From assembly GCA_965656085.1 (NCBI GenBank), contig CBFHJA010000002.1, positions 95,695-159,694 of the forward strand: a stretch of 64,000 nucleotides of DNA, read 5' to 3'. Shown one piece after another: positions 43,195 through 51,480 of the stretch (position 1 is its first letter; every line of letters begins with the position of its first letter). Position numbers and translations under genes: made by a program. Under the pieces are notes generated by a model. The model was not told the origin of the DNA. It worked only from the letters and a program-made list of their open reading frames with translations, and made no database searches. The stretch is from Aliishimia sp965656085. Lineage in GTDB: Bacteria; Pseudomonadota; Alphaproteobacteria; Rhodobacterales; Rhodobacteraceae.

Positions 43195-44364
43195 ATGACA
43201 GCCGATCTGGACGCCTTTCGCGCCGAGTTGCGCGACTGGCTTGAGGAGAACTGCCCCGAAGAGATGCGGGACGGGCAAAACACCGAAGAGACCATCTGTT
43301 GGGGCGGCAAAAGCTGGGAGTTCACCAGCGACGCGCAACGTGTCTGGCTCGAGCGCTGCGCCTCCAAGGGCTACACAGTGCCCACATGGCCCGCCGAATA
43401 CGGTGGCGCCGGCATGTCGCGGGATCAGGAAAAAGTCTTCCACGCAGAAATGGCGCGGATCAACGCGCGCTTCCCGCTGCAGAGCTTTGGCATCTGGATG
43501 CTTGGGCCCGCTCTGCTGCATTTCGGCACGCATGAGCAAAAGCTGCATTATTTGCCGCCGATCGCGCGCGGTGAAGTGCGCTGGTGTCAGGGCTATTCCG
43601 AGCCCGGTGCCGGGTCCGATCTTGCCTCCGTGCAGACCAAGGGCGAGGACAAGGGCGATCACTGGGTGGTCAATGGCCAGAAGGTCTGGACCTCCTACGC
43701 CAACAAGGCAGACTGGATTTTCGCGCTCGTCCGGACCGACCGTGAAGCGCCGAAGCATAAAGGCATTTCCTTTCTTCTGATCGACATGGCCTCCGAAGGT
43801 GTTTCGACCCGCCCGATCAAGCTGATCTCTGGCGCGTCACCGTTCTGCGAGACGTTTTTTGACGATGTGACGGTGCCCAAGCATCAGATCGTCGGCGCGG
43901 AAAACCGCGGCTGGGATGTGGCGAAATACCTGCTCACCCATGAGCGCGAGATGATTTCCGCAGGAGGCGGCGGTCTGACAGGGGGCCGGGCGCTCGGAGC
44001 GATCATTGCGGACAGTCAGGGTGAGGGCGCTTTGTTAGAGCCTGTCCTGCGCGCTGACGCAATGCGGTGTGAGGTCGATGGGCTGGCGGTCGGTCTCACA
44101 ATCGAGCGCTACAAGGACAAAGCCGAGGGCGGCGGCGAGGTCGGTGACGCCTCTGCGATGCTGAAATACATGGGCACGGAACTCAATAAGCGCCGCTTCG
44201 AGGTATTGATGAATGTGGGCGGCTCGGATGCGTTGGAGTGGGACGGGCCGCTTGGCAAACGTCCTGCCGACTGGCTGCGGACCAAGGCGAACTCAATCGA
44301 AGGCGGCACGTCCGAAGTGATGCTTTCCATAGTCTCCCGGCGCGTTCTGGGGCTTCCGGGGTAA
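43195..44364 (+). CDS. Acyl-CoA dehydrogenase (first of pair)
   Basis: 389 residues. The FAD-binding WCQGYSEPGAGSDLAS, KVWTSYANKADW, the mid-domain FDDVTVPKHQIVG and a C-terminal SIEGGTSEVMLSIVSRRVLGLPG are diagnostic. It should desaturate an acyl-CoA at alpha,beta. It opens a plus-strand run in which each gene follows within 30 bp: two acyl-CoA dehydrogenases, SDR, thiolase. Paired ACAD genes of this kind form heteromers in steroid and cyclic-acid degradation in other bacteria, so a heteromer with the next gene is possible. Confidence 0.93.
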   Translation: MTADLDAFRAELRDWLEENCPEEMRDGQNTEETICWGGKSWEFTSDAQRVWLERCASKGYTVPTWPAEYGGAGMSRDQEKVFHAEMARINARFPLQSFGIWMLGPALLHFGTHEQKLHYLPPIARGEVRWCQGYSEPGAGSDLASVQTKGEDKGDHWVVNGQKVWTSYANKADWIFALVRTDREAPKHKGISFLLIDMASEGVSTRPIKLISGASPFCETFFDDVTVPKHQIVGAENRGWDVAKYLLTHEREMISAGGGGLTGGRALGAIIADSQGEGALLEPVLRADAMRCEVDGLAVGLTIERYKDKAEGGGEVGDASAMLKYMGTELNKRRFEVLMNVGGSDALEWDGPLGKRPADWLRTKANSIEGGTSEVMLSIVSRRVLGLPG

Positions 44365-44368
44365 CGAC

Positions 44369-45484
44369 ATGGCAAAGCTTGTACATTCCGAAGAGGAAAC
44401 CATGCTCGCCGACGCCGCGCGAGGCTTTCTCAACGAGGCCGCACCGGTCAGCCATCTGCGCGGCCTGCGCGACGCGGGCAAAACACATGACGATGCGCTC
44501 TGGCGCGAGATGGCACGGATGGGCTGGGCCGGGATTCTGGTGCCCGAAGCGCAGGGCGGGGCCGATATGGGGCATGCCGCTGCGGGCGTTCTGGCGGCGG
44601 AACTGGGCAAGACGCTGGTGACCTCGCCCTTCCTCTCCACCGCTGTGATCGCGGCGACAGCCTTGCGGCAGGTTTCGGGTGCGCGGAGCGTCGAGGCGCT
44701 ACAAGCTATCGCGGCGGGCGACCTCACCTATGCGCTGGCAATCGACGAAGGCATCAAATTCGACCCTGACACAGTTGAAATGAAGGCAACACGCGAGGGG
44801 AATGGCTTCCGGCTGGATGGTAAGAAGACGTTCGTCGTGGATGGCGGCAACGCGGATCGGTTGATGGTGCTGGCCAAGTCCGAGGATGGGCTGACGGTAT
44901 TCGATCTGCCGGCGGATCGGGATGGTATCGAGCGCGCGCCGCAGAACATGATCGACAGCCGCGATTCCACCCGGATTACGTTCGAGAATGTCGAGGCGAC
45001 CGGCGAGGATGTGCTGGGCCAAGTGGATCACGCGATGGACGTCCTGCGCCCCGCCTTGCAAGCCGGGCAAGCTGCGCTCGCAGCGGAGATGACGGGGCTG
45101 GCCTCTGGTGCGTTCGGGATGACCGTTGGTTACCTCAAGGAGCGCAAGCAATTCGGTGTGCCCATCGGGAGTTTTCAGGCACTCCAGCACCGCGCGGCGC
45201 ATCTTTGGTGCGATATCGAGGTGACCGCCTCCGCGATCCTGAACGCGGGGCGGATGCTGGATGCAGAGCCTGACAAAGCGGAATTGGCGGTTTCGCTCGC
45301 CAAGGCACGGGCCACCGGGACCGCGCAACTCGCGGTGCAGGAGGGTGTGCAGATGCATGGCGGGATCGGGATGACCGATGCCTTCGATATGGGGTTCTAC
45401 ATGAAGCGTGCTCGGGTCAGCGCCGAATGGCTGGGCGATTACGGCTATCATGCCGCCAAAGTCGCCGCACTGCGGGGGTTCTGA
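44369..45484 (+). CDS. Acyl-CoA dehydrogenase (second of pair)
   Basis: 371 residues, from an ATG 4 bp after the first ACAD. The N-terminal helical domain (EEETMLADAARGFLNEAAPVS, seen in part as ADAARGFLNEAAP), GWAGILVPEAQGGADMGHAA, and a C-terminal MHGGIGMTDAFDMGFYMKR are ACAD features. The FAD-binding central region is less canonical than in its partner (no clear SEPxAGSD), a common asymmetry in heteromeric ACADs where one subunit keeps most of the flavin contacts. The pair probably acts on the same unusual acyl-CoA. Confidence 0.9.
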   Translation: MAKLVHSEEETMLADAARGFLNEAAPVSHLRGLRDAGKTHDDALWREMARMGWAGILVPEAQGGADMGHAAAGVLAAELGKTLVTSPFLSTAVIAATALRQVSGARSVEALQAIAAGDLTYALAIDEGIKFDPDTVEMKATREGNGFRLDGKKTFVVDGGNADRLMVLAKSEDGLTVFDLPADRDGIERAPQNMIDSRDSTRITFENVEATGEDVLGQVDHAMDVLRPALQAGQAALAAEMTGLASGAFGMTVGYLKERKQFGVPIGSFQALQHRAAHLWCDIEVTASAILNAGRMLDAEPDKAELAVSLAKARATGTAQLAVQEGVQMHGGIGMTDAFDMGFYMKRARVSAEWLGDYGYHAAKVAALRGF

Positions 45485-45487
45485 GCG

Positions 45488-46309
45488 ATGGATATACAGT
45501 CTCTATTTGGTCTTTCTGGCAAGGTTGCGCTGGTCACGGGCGGGGCCACGGGGATCGGGCGGATGGCCGCCGAGGCACTGGTCCGGGCCGGGGCGCATGT
45601 TCTGCTTGCCTCGCGCAAGGAGGGGGCTTGCGAAGCGGTCGCGGCAGAACTCAACGCGCTCGGCGCCGAGGGTACCGCCGAGGGGTTCGTAGGCGATGTC
45701 GGTTCCAAGGCGGGCATCGACGCGCTTGTGGCCGAGGTCAAGGCGCGTTCGGACAAGCTGCACATCGTGATGAACAATGCGGGCCTGACATGGGGTGCTC
45801 CCTTGGGCGAGTTTCCGCATGATGCCTGGGCCAAGATCATGAATATCAACGTCGCGGGCCTGTTCGAGTTGACCCAGCAGCTTTTGCCGACGCTGATCGC
45901 GTCCTCCACGCCTGAAGATCCGGCGCGGGTGGTGAATGTCGGCTCTGTTATGGGCGAACGGGCAATGGGCGATGGGGCGTACAGTTATTCGGCCTCCAAG
46001 GCGGCTGTGCATCACCTGACGCAAATCCTCGCCAAGGAACTCGCCGAACAGCACGTCACCGTCAACGCGCTCGCGCCGGGGCCGTTCGTGTCCCGGATGA
46101 CCGCCTTTGCAACGGCCGATGCGGATACACGCGAGAAAGTCGGAGGCCAGGTCCCTTTGGGCCGGGTCGGCACCGACACCGATATCGCCGGCTCCATGCT
46201 CTTTCTCTGCGGTCAAGGCGGCGCCTATGTGACCGGTGCGATCATCCCTGTCTCTGGCGGCATCAACGTGATGTCCGGCCCGAATATTTTCGAAAAAGCC
46301 CTGCACTGA
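45488..46309 (+). CDS. Short-chain dehydrogenase/reductase
   Basis: 273 residues. The cofactor motif TGGATGIGR, the NNAGLTWG structural motif, GSVMGE with the catalytic Ser, and YSYSASKAA with the catalytic Tyr and Lys are all present. Fits oxidation of a 3-hydroxyacyl-CoA (or a ring alcohol) between the dehydrogenases and the thiolase. It starts 3 bp after the second ACAD stop. Confidence 0.92.
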   Translation: MDIQSLFGLSGKVALVTGGATGIGRMAAEALVRAGAHVLLASRKEGACEAVAAELNALGAEGTAEGFVGDVGSKAGIDALVAEVKARSDKLHIVMNNAGLTWGAPLGEFPHDAWAKIMNINVAGLFELTQQLLPTLIASSTPEDPARVVNVGSVMGERAMGDGAYSYSASKAAVHHLTQILAKELAEQHVTVNALAPGPFVSRMTAFATADADTREKVGGQVPLGRVGTDTDIAGSMLFLCGQGGAYVTGAIIPVSGGINVMSGPNIFEKALH

Positions 46310-46336
46310 TATCCGGCTCTAAAAAGGAGAAGCCCC

Positions 46337-47533
46337 ATGCGTGACGCCGTAATCGTCTCAACTGCCCGTACCCCGATCGGCAAGGCCTATCGCGGGGCGT
46401 TCAATGCTACCACACCGCAGGCGCTCGCCGCCCATGCCATCGGGAACGCGGTCAGCCGGGCCGGGATCGAACCGGGCGAGGTCAGCGATGTGGTGCTTGG
46501 TGCCGCGCTACAGCAAGGCCACTCTGGCGGTAACATTGCCCGGCAAGCAGCGATCCGGGCGGGGATGCCGGTCAGCGTCGCGGGCATGTCGCTCGACCGC
46601 CAATGCGCCTCCGGCATGATGGCTATCGCAACTGCCGCCAAGCAGGTTGTGATGGACGGAATGGACATCGTCATCGGTGGCGGTGTCGAGAGCATTTCCA
46701 TGGTGCAAACGCCCGAGATGCGGGTTGGCGCCGATCCGTGGCTTAAGGAGCACAAGCCCGAGATCTACATGACGATGCTGGAGACCGCCGAGAACGTGGC
46801 CGAGCGGTTCGGGATCAGCCGTGAAGCGCAGGACGCCTATGCCGCGCAAAGCCAGGAGCGGGTGCATCAGGGTCAGCAAGCGGGCAAGTTCGATGAAGAG
46901 ATCGTGCCGATGACCACGACCATGATGATCCAGAACAAGGAGACCAAGGAGATCTCCAGCCACGAGGTCACGCTCGATAAGGACGAGGGCAACCGTCCGG
47001 GGACCACAGCAGAGAGCCTTGCCGGACTGCAACCGGTCTTCAAGGACGGGATGCAAGTGAAGGAAGGAAAGTTCATCACGGCGGGCAACGCCTCGCAACT
47101 CTCCGACGGGGCGTCAGCCTCGGTGATCATGGAAGCCTCCGTGGCCGAGAAAAAGGGCCTTGAGCCACTTGGGCGCTATGTCGGCGTCATGGCTGCGGGC
47201 TGCGAGCCGGACGAGATGGGAATCGGCCCGATCTACGCGGTGCCGAAACTGCTCGAAGCCCACGGGCTCAAGATGGACGATATCGGCCTGTGGGAGTTCA
47301 ACGAAGCCTTCGCAAGCCAAGTGCTCGCGTCGCAGGGCCGGCTCGGAATTCCGAACGAGATCATGAATGTCAATGGCGGCGCGATCTCCATCGGGCACCC
47401 CTATGGCATGTCGGGCGCTCGCATGGTGGGGCACGCGCTCATTGAGGGTAAGCGGCGCGGCGCGAAATACGTCGTCTGCACCATGTGCATCGGCGGCGGC
47501 ATGGGCGGCGCGGGCCTCTTTGAGGTTCTCTAA
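46337..47533 (+). CDS. Acetyl-CoA acyltransferase (thiolase)
   Basis: 398 residues. Nucleophilic Cys in DRQCASGMMAI, His in NVNGGAISIGHPYGMSGARMVGH (seen as GHPYGMSG), and the second Cys in CTMCIGGGMGGAG make a complete thiolase active site. The start MRDAVIVSTARTPIGKAYRG is standard. It should cleave a 3-ketoacyl-CoA to a shorter acyl-CoA and acetyl-CoA, the final step of the operon's beta-oxidation-like route. GAGAAGCCCC precedes the ATG. Confidence 0.95.
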   Translation: MRDAVIVSTARTPIGKAYRGAFNATTPQALAAHAIGNAVSRAGIEPGEVSDVVLGAALQQGHSGGNIARQAAIRAGMPVSVAGMSLDRQCASGMMAIATAAKQVVMDGMDIVIGGGVESISMVQTPEMRVGADPWLKEHKPEIYMTMLETAENVAERFGISREAQDAYAAQSQERVHQGQQAGKFDEEIVPMTTTMMIQNKETKEISSHEVTLDKDEGNRPGTTAESLAGLQPVFKDGMQVKEGKFITAGNASQLSDGASASVIMEASVAEKKGLEPLGRYVGVMAAGCEPDEMGIGPIYAVPKLLEAHGLKMDDIGLWEFNEAFASQVLASQGRLGIPNEIMNVNGGAISIGHPYGMSGARMVGHALIEGKRRGAKYVVCTMCIGGGMGGAGLFEVL

Positions 47534-47588
47534 CAAGCGGGGCGGGTTCACACGCCCGCTCCACATTTCTCTTCCGAAAGGGGACCAT

Positions 47589-48581
47589 ATGCCTCGCGAC
47601 GACAGCCATTTGCCGAAAGCGCTCCAAGGGTTGCGCATCCCGTTGATCGGCTCTCCCTTGTTCATCATTTCGGTGCCCGAACTGGTCATTGCGCAATGCA
47701 AGGCGGGGATTGTCGGCAGTTTTCCGGCGCTGAACGCGCGCGAGGCGGAGGGTGAGCCTCCGCTGCTTGATACGTGGCTGACACAGATCAAGGAAGAACT
47801 GGACCGGCACAATCAGGCCAATCCGGACAGCCCTGCAGCGCCTTACGCGGTGAACCAGATCGTACACCGCTCCAACGGGCGGCTTGAGCGGGATCTGGAG
47901 ATTTGCGTGAAGCACGAGGTGCCGATCTGGATCACGTCGCTCGGGGCGCGGGAAGAGGTCAACGATGCGGCGCATTCCTGCGGTGGCATCGTGCTGCACG
48001 ACATCATCAACAACACTTTTGCCAAGAAGGCCATTTCAAAGGGTGCGGACGGGCTGGTCGCGGTTGCTGCGGGCGCAGGCGGTCATGCGGGCCAGCAATC
48101 GCCCTTCGCGCTGATGCGGGAGATCCGGGAGTGGTTCGACGGTCCGGTGGCCTTGTCGGGTGCGATTGCAACGGGCGAGTCGCTGCTCGCGGCGCGGGCT
48201 ATGGGCGCGGATTTCGGCTATACTGGCTCGCCCTTCATCGCGACCACGGAGGCCAATGCGCAACAAGACTACAAGGACATGATCGTCGGCAGCGGTGCCG
48301 AGGATATCGTCTACTCGTCGCTCTTCACCGGGGTTTGGGGGAATTACCTCAAGGATTCGGTGCGCAAGGCCGGGATGGACCCCGATAACCTGCCCCAAAG
48401 CGATGCCACAGCGATGAATTTCTCCGATGGTTCCTCCAAGCCCAAAGCGTGGAAGACGATCTGGGGCTCCGGACAGGGCATTGGCGCCGTCAAGGAGGTC
48501 GGACCGGCTTCGGCAATCGTGGACCGGATGGCGACGGAATACGAGGCGGCGGGGCGCAAGCTGGCGGCGGAATTCCAATGA
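47589..48581 (+). CDS. Nitronate monooxygenase-like FMN enzyme
   Basis: 330 residues from ATG at 47589 with GAAAGGGGACC upstream. A TIM-barrel of the 2-nitropropane dioxygenase/NMO family: PLIGSPLFIISVPELVIAQ at the N-terminus, DGLVAVAAGAGGHAGQQSPFALM with the FMN contact and catalytic-region His, and VALSGAIATGESLLAARAMGAD. These enzymes oxidise nitronates or, in divergent groups, act as enoyl reductases. Embedding in an acyl-CoA operon makes a role on a catabolic intermediate plausible, but nothing in the sequence fixes it. Confidence 0.9.
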   Translation: MPRDDSHLPKALQGLRIPLIGSPLFIISVPELVIAQCKAGIVGSFPALNAREAEGEPPLLDTWLTQIKEELDRHNQANPDSPAAPYAVNQIVHRSNGRLERDLEICVKHEVPIWITSLGAREEVNDAAHSCGGIVLHDIINNTFAKKAISKGADGLVAVAAGAGGHAGQQSPFALMREIREWFDGPVALSGAIATGESLLAARAMGADFGYTGSPFIATTEANAQQDYKDMIVGSGAEDIVYSSLFTGVWGNYLKDSVRKAGMDPDNLPQSDATAMNFSDGSSKPKAWKTIWGSGQGIGAVKEVGPASAIVDRMATEYEAAGRKLAAEFQ

Positions 48582-48640
48582 TGACGTGGCTGGTGTCGAA
48601 CCGAGTCCACATGTGCTCCTGTCGTATTCGAGCAATGTGA

Positions 48641-49285
48641 ATGGCGGAACTGATCGTCATACGGCATGGGCAGGCCTCTTTTGGGACGGACAACTACGAC
48701 CGTTTGTCAGAGCTTGGCGCGGCGCAATCCCGGGCCGTTGGCGCATATTTGCGGCAGATCCGCTGGAAGCCGGACCGGGTCGTGACCGGGACGCTGGATC
48801 GGCAACGAGACACGCTGCGGGCGATGGGGTTGGGGTCCGCCGATACTGAACATGAAGGTTTCAACGAGTACGATTTTCATGATCTTCTGCACAAACGTTT
48901 CAACGGGCAGACCCCGACCGAAGTGTTGCAGGACCGCAAGACCCATTTCCGCACCCTGCGCGAGACGATCTTGATGTGGCAGGAAAACGGGATCGAGAGC
49001 CCTTATGAAAGCTGGTCCGCGTTCGAAGCCCGTGTGCATGCCGCGCGTCAGGTCGCAACAGAAGACGGGGCGCGGCGCGTGCTGGTGGTGTCCTCGGGCG
49101 GCGTGATCGGGCAGCTTGTCGCCACGACCTTGTCAGCACCTGCCCCTATGATGATGGACCTCAACCTGCAGGTCAAAAACAGCTCGGTTACGCGCTTTAT
49201 TTTTTCAAAGGGGCGCATCATGCTCACCGAGTTCAACGCAACGCCGCATTTCGATGCGCAGCCCGACCTGCTGAGCTACTCCTAA
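48641..49285 (+). CDS. Histidine phosphatase family protein
   Basis: 214 residues. LIVIRHGQASFG carries the phospho-His, TGTLDRQRDTL the arginine region, and VVSSGGVIGQL marks the second half, although the usual His of VxHGG is replaced here by Ser (VSSGGV). The loss of that His is worth noting, since in phosphoglycerate-mutase-like enzymes it takes part in catalysis. Linked closely with the phosphotransferase gene downstream (9-bp gap). Substrate unknown. Confidence 0.88.
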   Translation: MAELIVIRHGQASFGTDNYDRLSELGAAQSRAVGAYLRQIRWKPDRVVTGTLDRQRDTLRAMGLGSADTEHEGFNEYDFHDLLHKRFNGQTPTEVLQDRKTHFRTLRETILMWQENGIESPYESWSAFEARVHAARQVATEDGARRVLVVSSGGVIGQLVATTLSAPAPMMMDLNLQVKNSSVTRFIFSKGRIMLTEFNATPHFDAQPDLLSYS

Positions 49286-49294
49286 GGAAGACCC

Positions 49295-50326
49295 ATGTCC
49301 GAAGACACCCAAACCCTCGATGTCCCCGCCATTGACGCCTATCTCACCGCGCATCTGCCGGGCTTCGAAGGCCCGCTCGAGGTCAGCAAGTTCCAGACCG
49401 GGCAGTCCAACCCGACCTTCCTGCTGAAAACGCCGGGGCACAACTATGTGCTGCGCCGCAAGCCGCCGGGGGTGTTGCTGAAATCCGCTCATGCGGTGGA
49501 CCGGGAGTTTCGGGTGCAAAAGGCGTTGGAAGGCTCCAAGGTGCCGGTCGCAAAAATGCACCTGCTCTGCGAGGACGATGAGGTGATCGGATCGGCCTTC
49601 TACGTGATGGACCATGTGGCCGGGCGCAACTTCAACGATCCGCTGGCGGGTGATCTGACGCCCGAAGAGCGCGGTGCGGTGATCGACGACATGAACCGCG
49701 TCCTCGCCGAGTTGCACATGGTCGATATCGATGCGGTCGGACTGAGCGATTACGGCCCCCCGGGCAATTATTTCGAGCGGCAACTCGGGCGGTGGTCCAA
49801 ACAATATCGCGCATCGGAGACCGTGACTGTGCCCGCCATGGACCAGTTGATGGAGGATCTCGTTGCAAAGATGCCCGACGATGACGGGCAGCGCACGCTG
49901 GTGCATGGCGACTACCGCATCGACAATATGATTTTCGAGGTTGAGGGGACGAAGTGCCTTGCCGTGCTGGACTGGGAGCTGTCCACCATCGGGCATCCCT
50001 TCGCCGATCTGGCCAGTGTCATCATGCAGTGGCAAATGCCGGCAGGAACCGAGGGGCGTGGGCTCGGCGGCGTCGATCGTGCGGCGCATGGCTTGCCCTC
50101 CGATGAAGACTTCATCGCTAGATACTGCGAACGGCGTGGTCTGCCGGAGATCGAGAATTTCAACTTTTATCTCGCCTTTTGCTTCTTCCGCATGGCCGGG
50201 ATCGTGCAGGGTGTGCTCAAGCGGGGACTGGACGGCAACGCCTCGAACCCGGAGCGCGCCATGAAGCTGGGGCAATACGTGCCGGTCTTCGCCGGGGCGG
50301 GGCTGGACGCTCTGAACAAGGGCTGA
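49295..50326 (+). CDS. Phosphotransferase family protein (APH fold, ACAD10/11-like)
   Basis: 343 residues. The kinase-like fold is shown by FQTGQSNPTFLLKT, YVLRRKPPG (ATP lysine region), the catalytic LVHGDYRIDNMIF (His-x-Asp-x4-Asn) and VLDWELSTIGHPFADLA with the metal Asp. Such proteins accompany acyl-CoA dehydrogenases in many bacteria, and their fusion in eukaryotic ACAD10/11 phosphorylates 4-hydroxyacyl-CoA. A similar role, preparing a hydroxyacyl-CoA for dephosphorylation or elimination, is a fair hypothesis given the adjacent ACAD genes and histidine phosphatase. Confidence 0.92.
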   Translation: MSEDTQTLDVPAIDAYLTAHLPGFEGPLEVSKFQTGQSNPTFLLKTPGHNYVLRRKPPGVLLKSAHAVDREFRVQKALEGSKVPVAKMHLLCEDDEVIGSAFYVMDHVAGRNFNDPLAGDLTPEERGAVIDDMNRVLAELHMVDIDAVGLSDYGPPGNYFERQLGRWSKQYRASETVTVPAMDQLMEDLVAKMPDDDGQRTLVHGDYRIDNMIFEVEGTKCLAVLDWELSTIGHPFADLASVIMQWQMPAGTEGRGLGGVDRAAHGLPSDEDFIARYCERRGLPEIENFNFYLAFCFFRMAGIVQGVLKRGLDGNASNPERAMKLGQYVPVFAGAGLDALNKG

Positions 50327-50329
50327 CGG

Positions 50330-51127
50330 ATGGACGCGGGCGACCCGAAAGACCGCAATTTCGTAACTGCGCTGGCGCGTGGACTCGAGGTTCTGCGCTG
50401 CTTTCGGACCGGCGACACCGAACTGACAAATACCGATTTTGCTGAGCGGACAGGATTGCCGAAAGCGACTGTTTCGCGGCTCACATACACTCTGGTGAAG
50501 CTCGGCTATCTGGTGCTTGACCCCCGGAAGGGCTCCTACAGGCTGGGGGCGGGCGTGCTGGAGCTTGGGTTTGGAGTGCTCTCTTCTACCGATATCGACC
50601 AGCGCGCCGAGGCGGAACTGCGCTCCCTGCGCGACGGGCCGAACCGCTATATCACGGCCGCAATCGGGGAGCGTCACGCGCTGGAAGCGGTCTATATCGC
50701 AGTCCAGCGCTCCCACGAGGAGATCGCCCTGACGATGCGGATCGGCTCCCGTCTGCCCCTGTTCCACTCGTCGGTCGGACGCGCGATCCTCGCAGGAATG
50801 AGCGAGGAGGTCCGCGCCGAGATCATCGCCTTTGCGCGCGACCAGGACCCTGACGGGCACGACCTCCGGCTGAATTCAGTGGACCGCGCCGTTGAAGAAT
50901 ACCACACGAACGGTTTTTGTACCGGCTATGGAGACTGGCGCAGGGATGTGAACGCCATCGCGGTGCCGGTCTTCTCCGTCGAGGGGCCGCGGGTCTATGG
51001 TCTGAACGCGGGCGGGCCGACTTTTCATGTCAAAAAGAAAGAGTTGGAACGGATATATGCCCCGCTTCTGATCGACGCGGCGCAACGTCTGAGCATTGGA
51101 CGACGTCCGGACAAGACGCGTCTGTAA
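50330..51127 (+). CDS. IclR-family transcriptional regulator of the acyl-CoA/ABC cluster
   Basis: 265 residues. The winged HTH is at about residues 10-65 (ALARGLEVLRCF, LPKATVSRLTYTLVKLGYL), followed by the effector domain (SRLPLFHSSVGRAIL, NAIAVPVFSVEGPRVYGLNAGGP). It starts 3 bp after the phosphotransferase and precedes the ABC transporter. A 15-bp palindrome begins right after its stop and a near-identical one lies before the first acyl-CoA dehydrogenase, which makes this the likely regulator of the whole block. The inducer is unknown. Confidence 0.92.
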   Translation: MDAGDPKDRNFVTALARGLEVLRCFRTGDTELTNTDFAERTGLPKATVSRLTYTLVKLGYLVLDPRKGSYRLGAGVLELGFGVLSSTDIDQRAEAELRSLRDGPNRYITAAIGERHALEAVYIAVQRSHEEIALTMRIGSRLPLFHSSVGRAILAGMSEEVRAEIIAFARDQDPDGHDLRLNSVDRAVEEYHTNGFCTGYGDWRRDVNAIAVPVFSVEGPRVYGLNAGGPTFHVKKKELERIYAPLLIDAAQRLSIGRRPDKTRL

Positions 51128-51142
51128 TTCCGCAGAGCGGAA
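51128..51142. promoter_or_regulatory. Candidate IclR-family operator, copy 2
   Basis: TTCCGC-AGA-GCGGAA is a perfect palindrome with a 3-bp centre. It lies directly after the IclR stop codon and at the start of the leader of the ABC transporter operon. Confidence 0.6.
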
Positions 51143-51480
51143 CCTACCGGGCAAATGCGGCAACGACGCTGACCTAATGCCTCGGAGCGTCCCGCCATCC
51201 CGTTGTGAGCACGAATTTTTTCTCCCCTGCCGTGCCTGTGACCGCTGCAAGCGCAAAGTCCTGTCGGGGATGTTAAAATACTTCATTATCAACGTTATGC
51301 GTGCTTTCCGTAGCCGCCTTTTCAATACGGGCCTGACTTTTCCCGCGCCAAGTGCGCTGAAACCCGCGACGGGCTGACGCAGCGAGCCTTGACATATTTC
51401 GCAGTTGTGGAAGTCTTTTCACGAGACCCGGAGCAAAAGAAGAACAACCGGGACTTGTACATAATCCTAGGGAGGATCTC
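51143..51480 (+). other. Leader region before the ABC transporter operon
   Basis: About 340 bp between the operator-like palindrome and the substrate-binding protein gene contain no credible ORF. The ATG is preceded by AGGGAGGATCTC, a good ribosome-binding site. No terminator for the IclR gene is evident. Confidence 0.5.

Noticed and set aside
49205..50860. 551-codon minus-strand frame opposite the phosphotransferase and IclR genes
   Set aside because: No recognisable motifs; it spans two genes whose plus-strand motifs are unambiguous.
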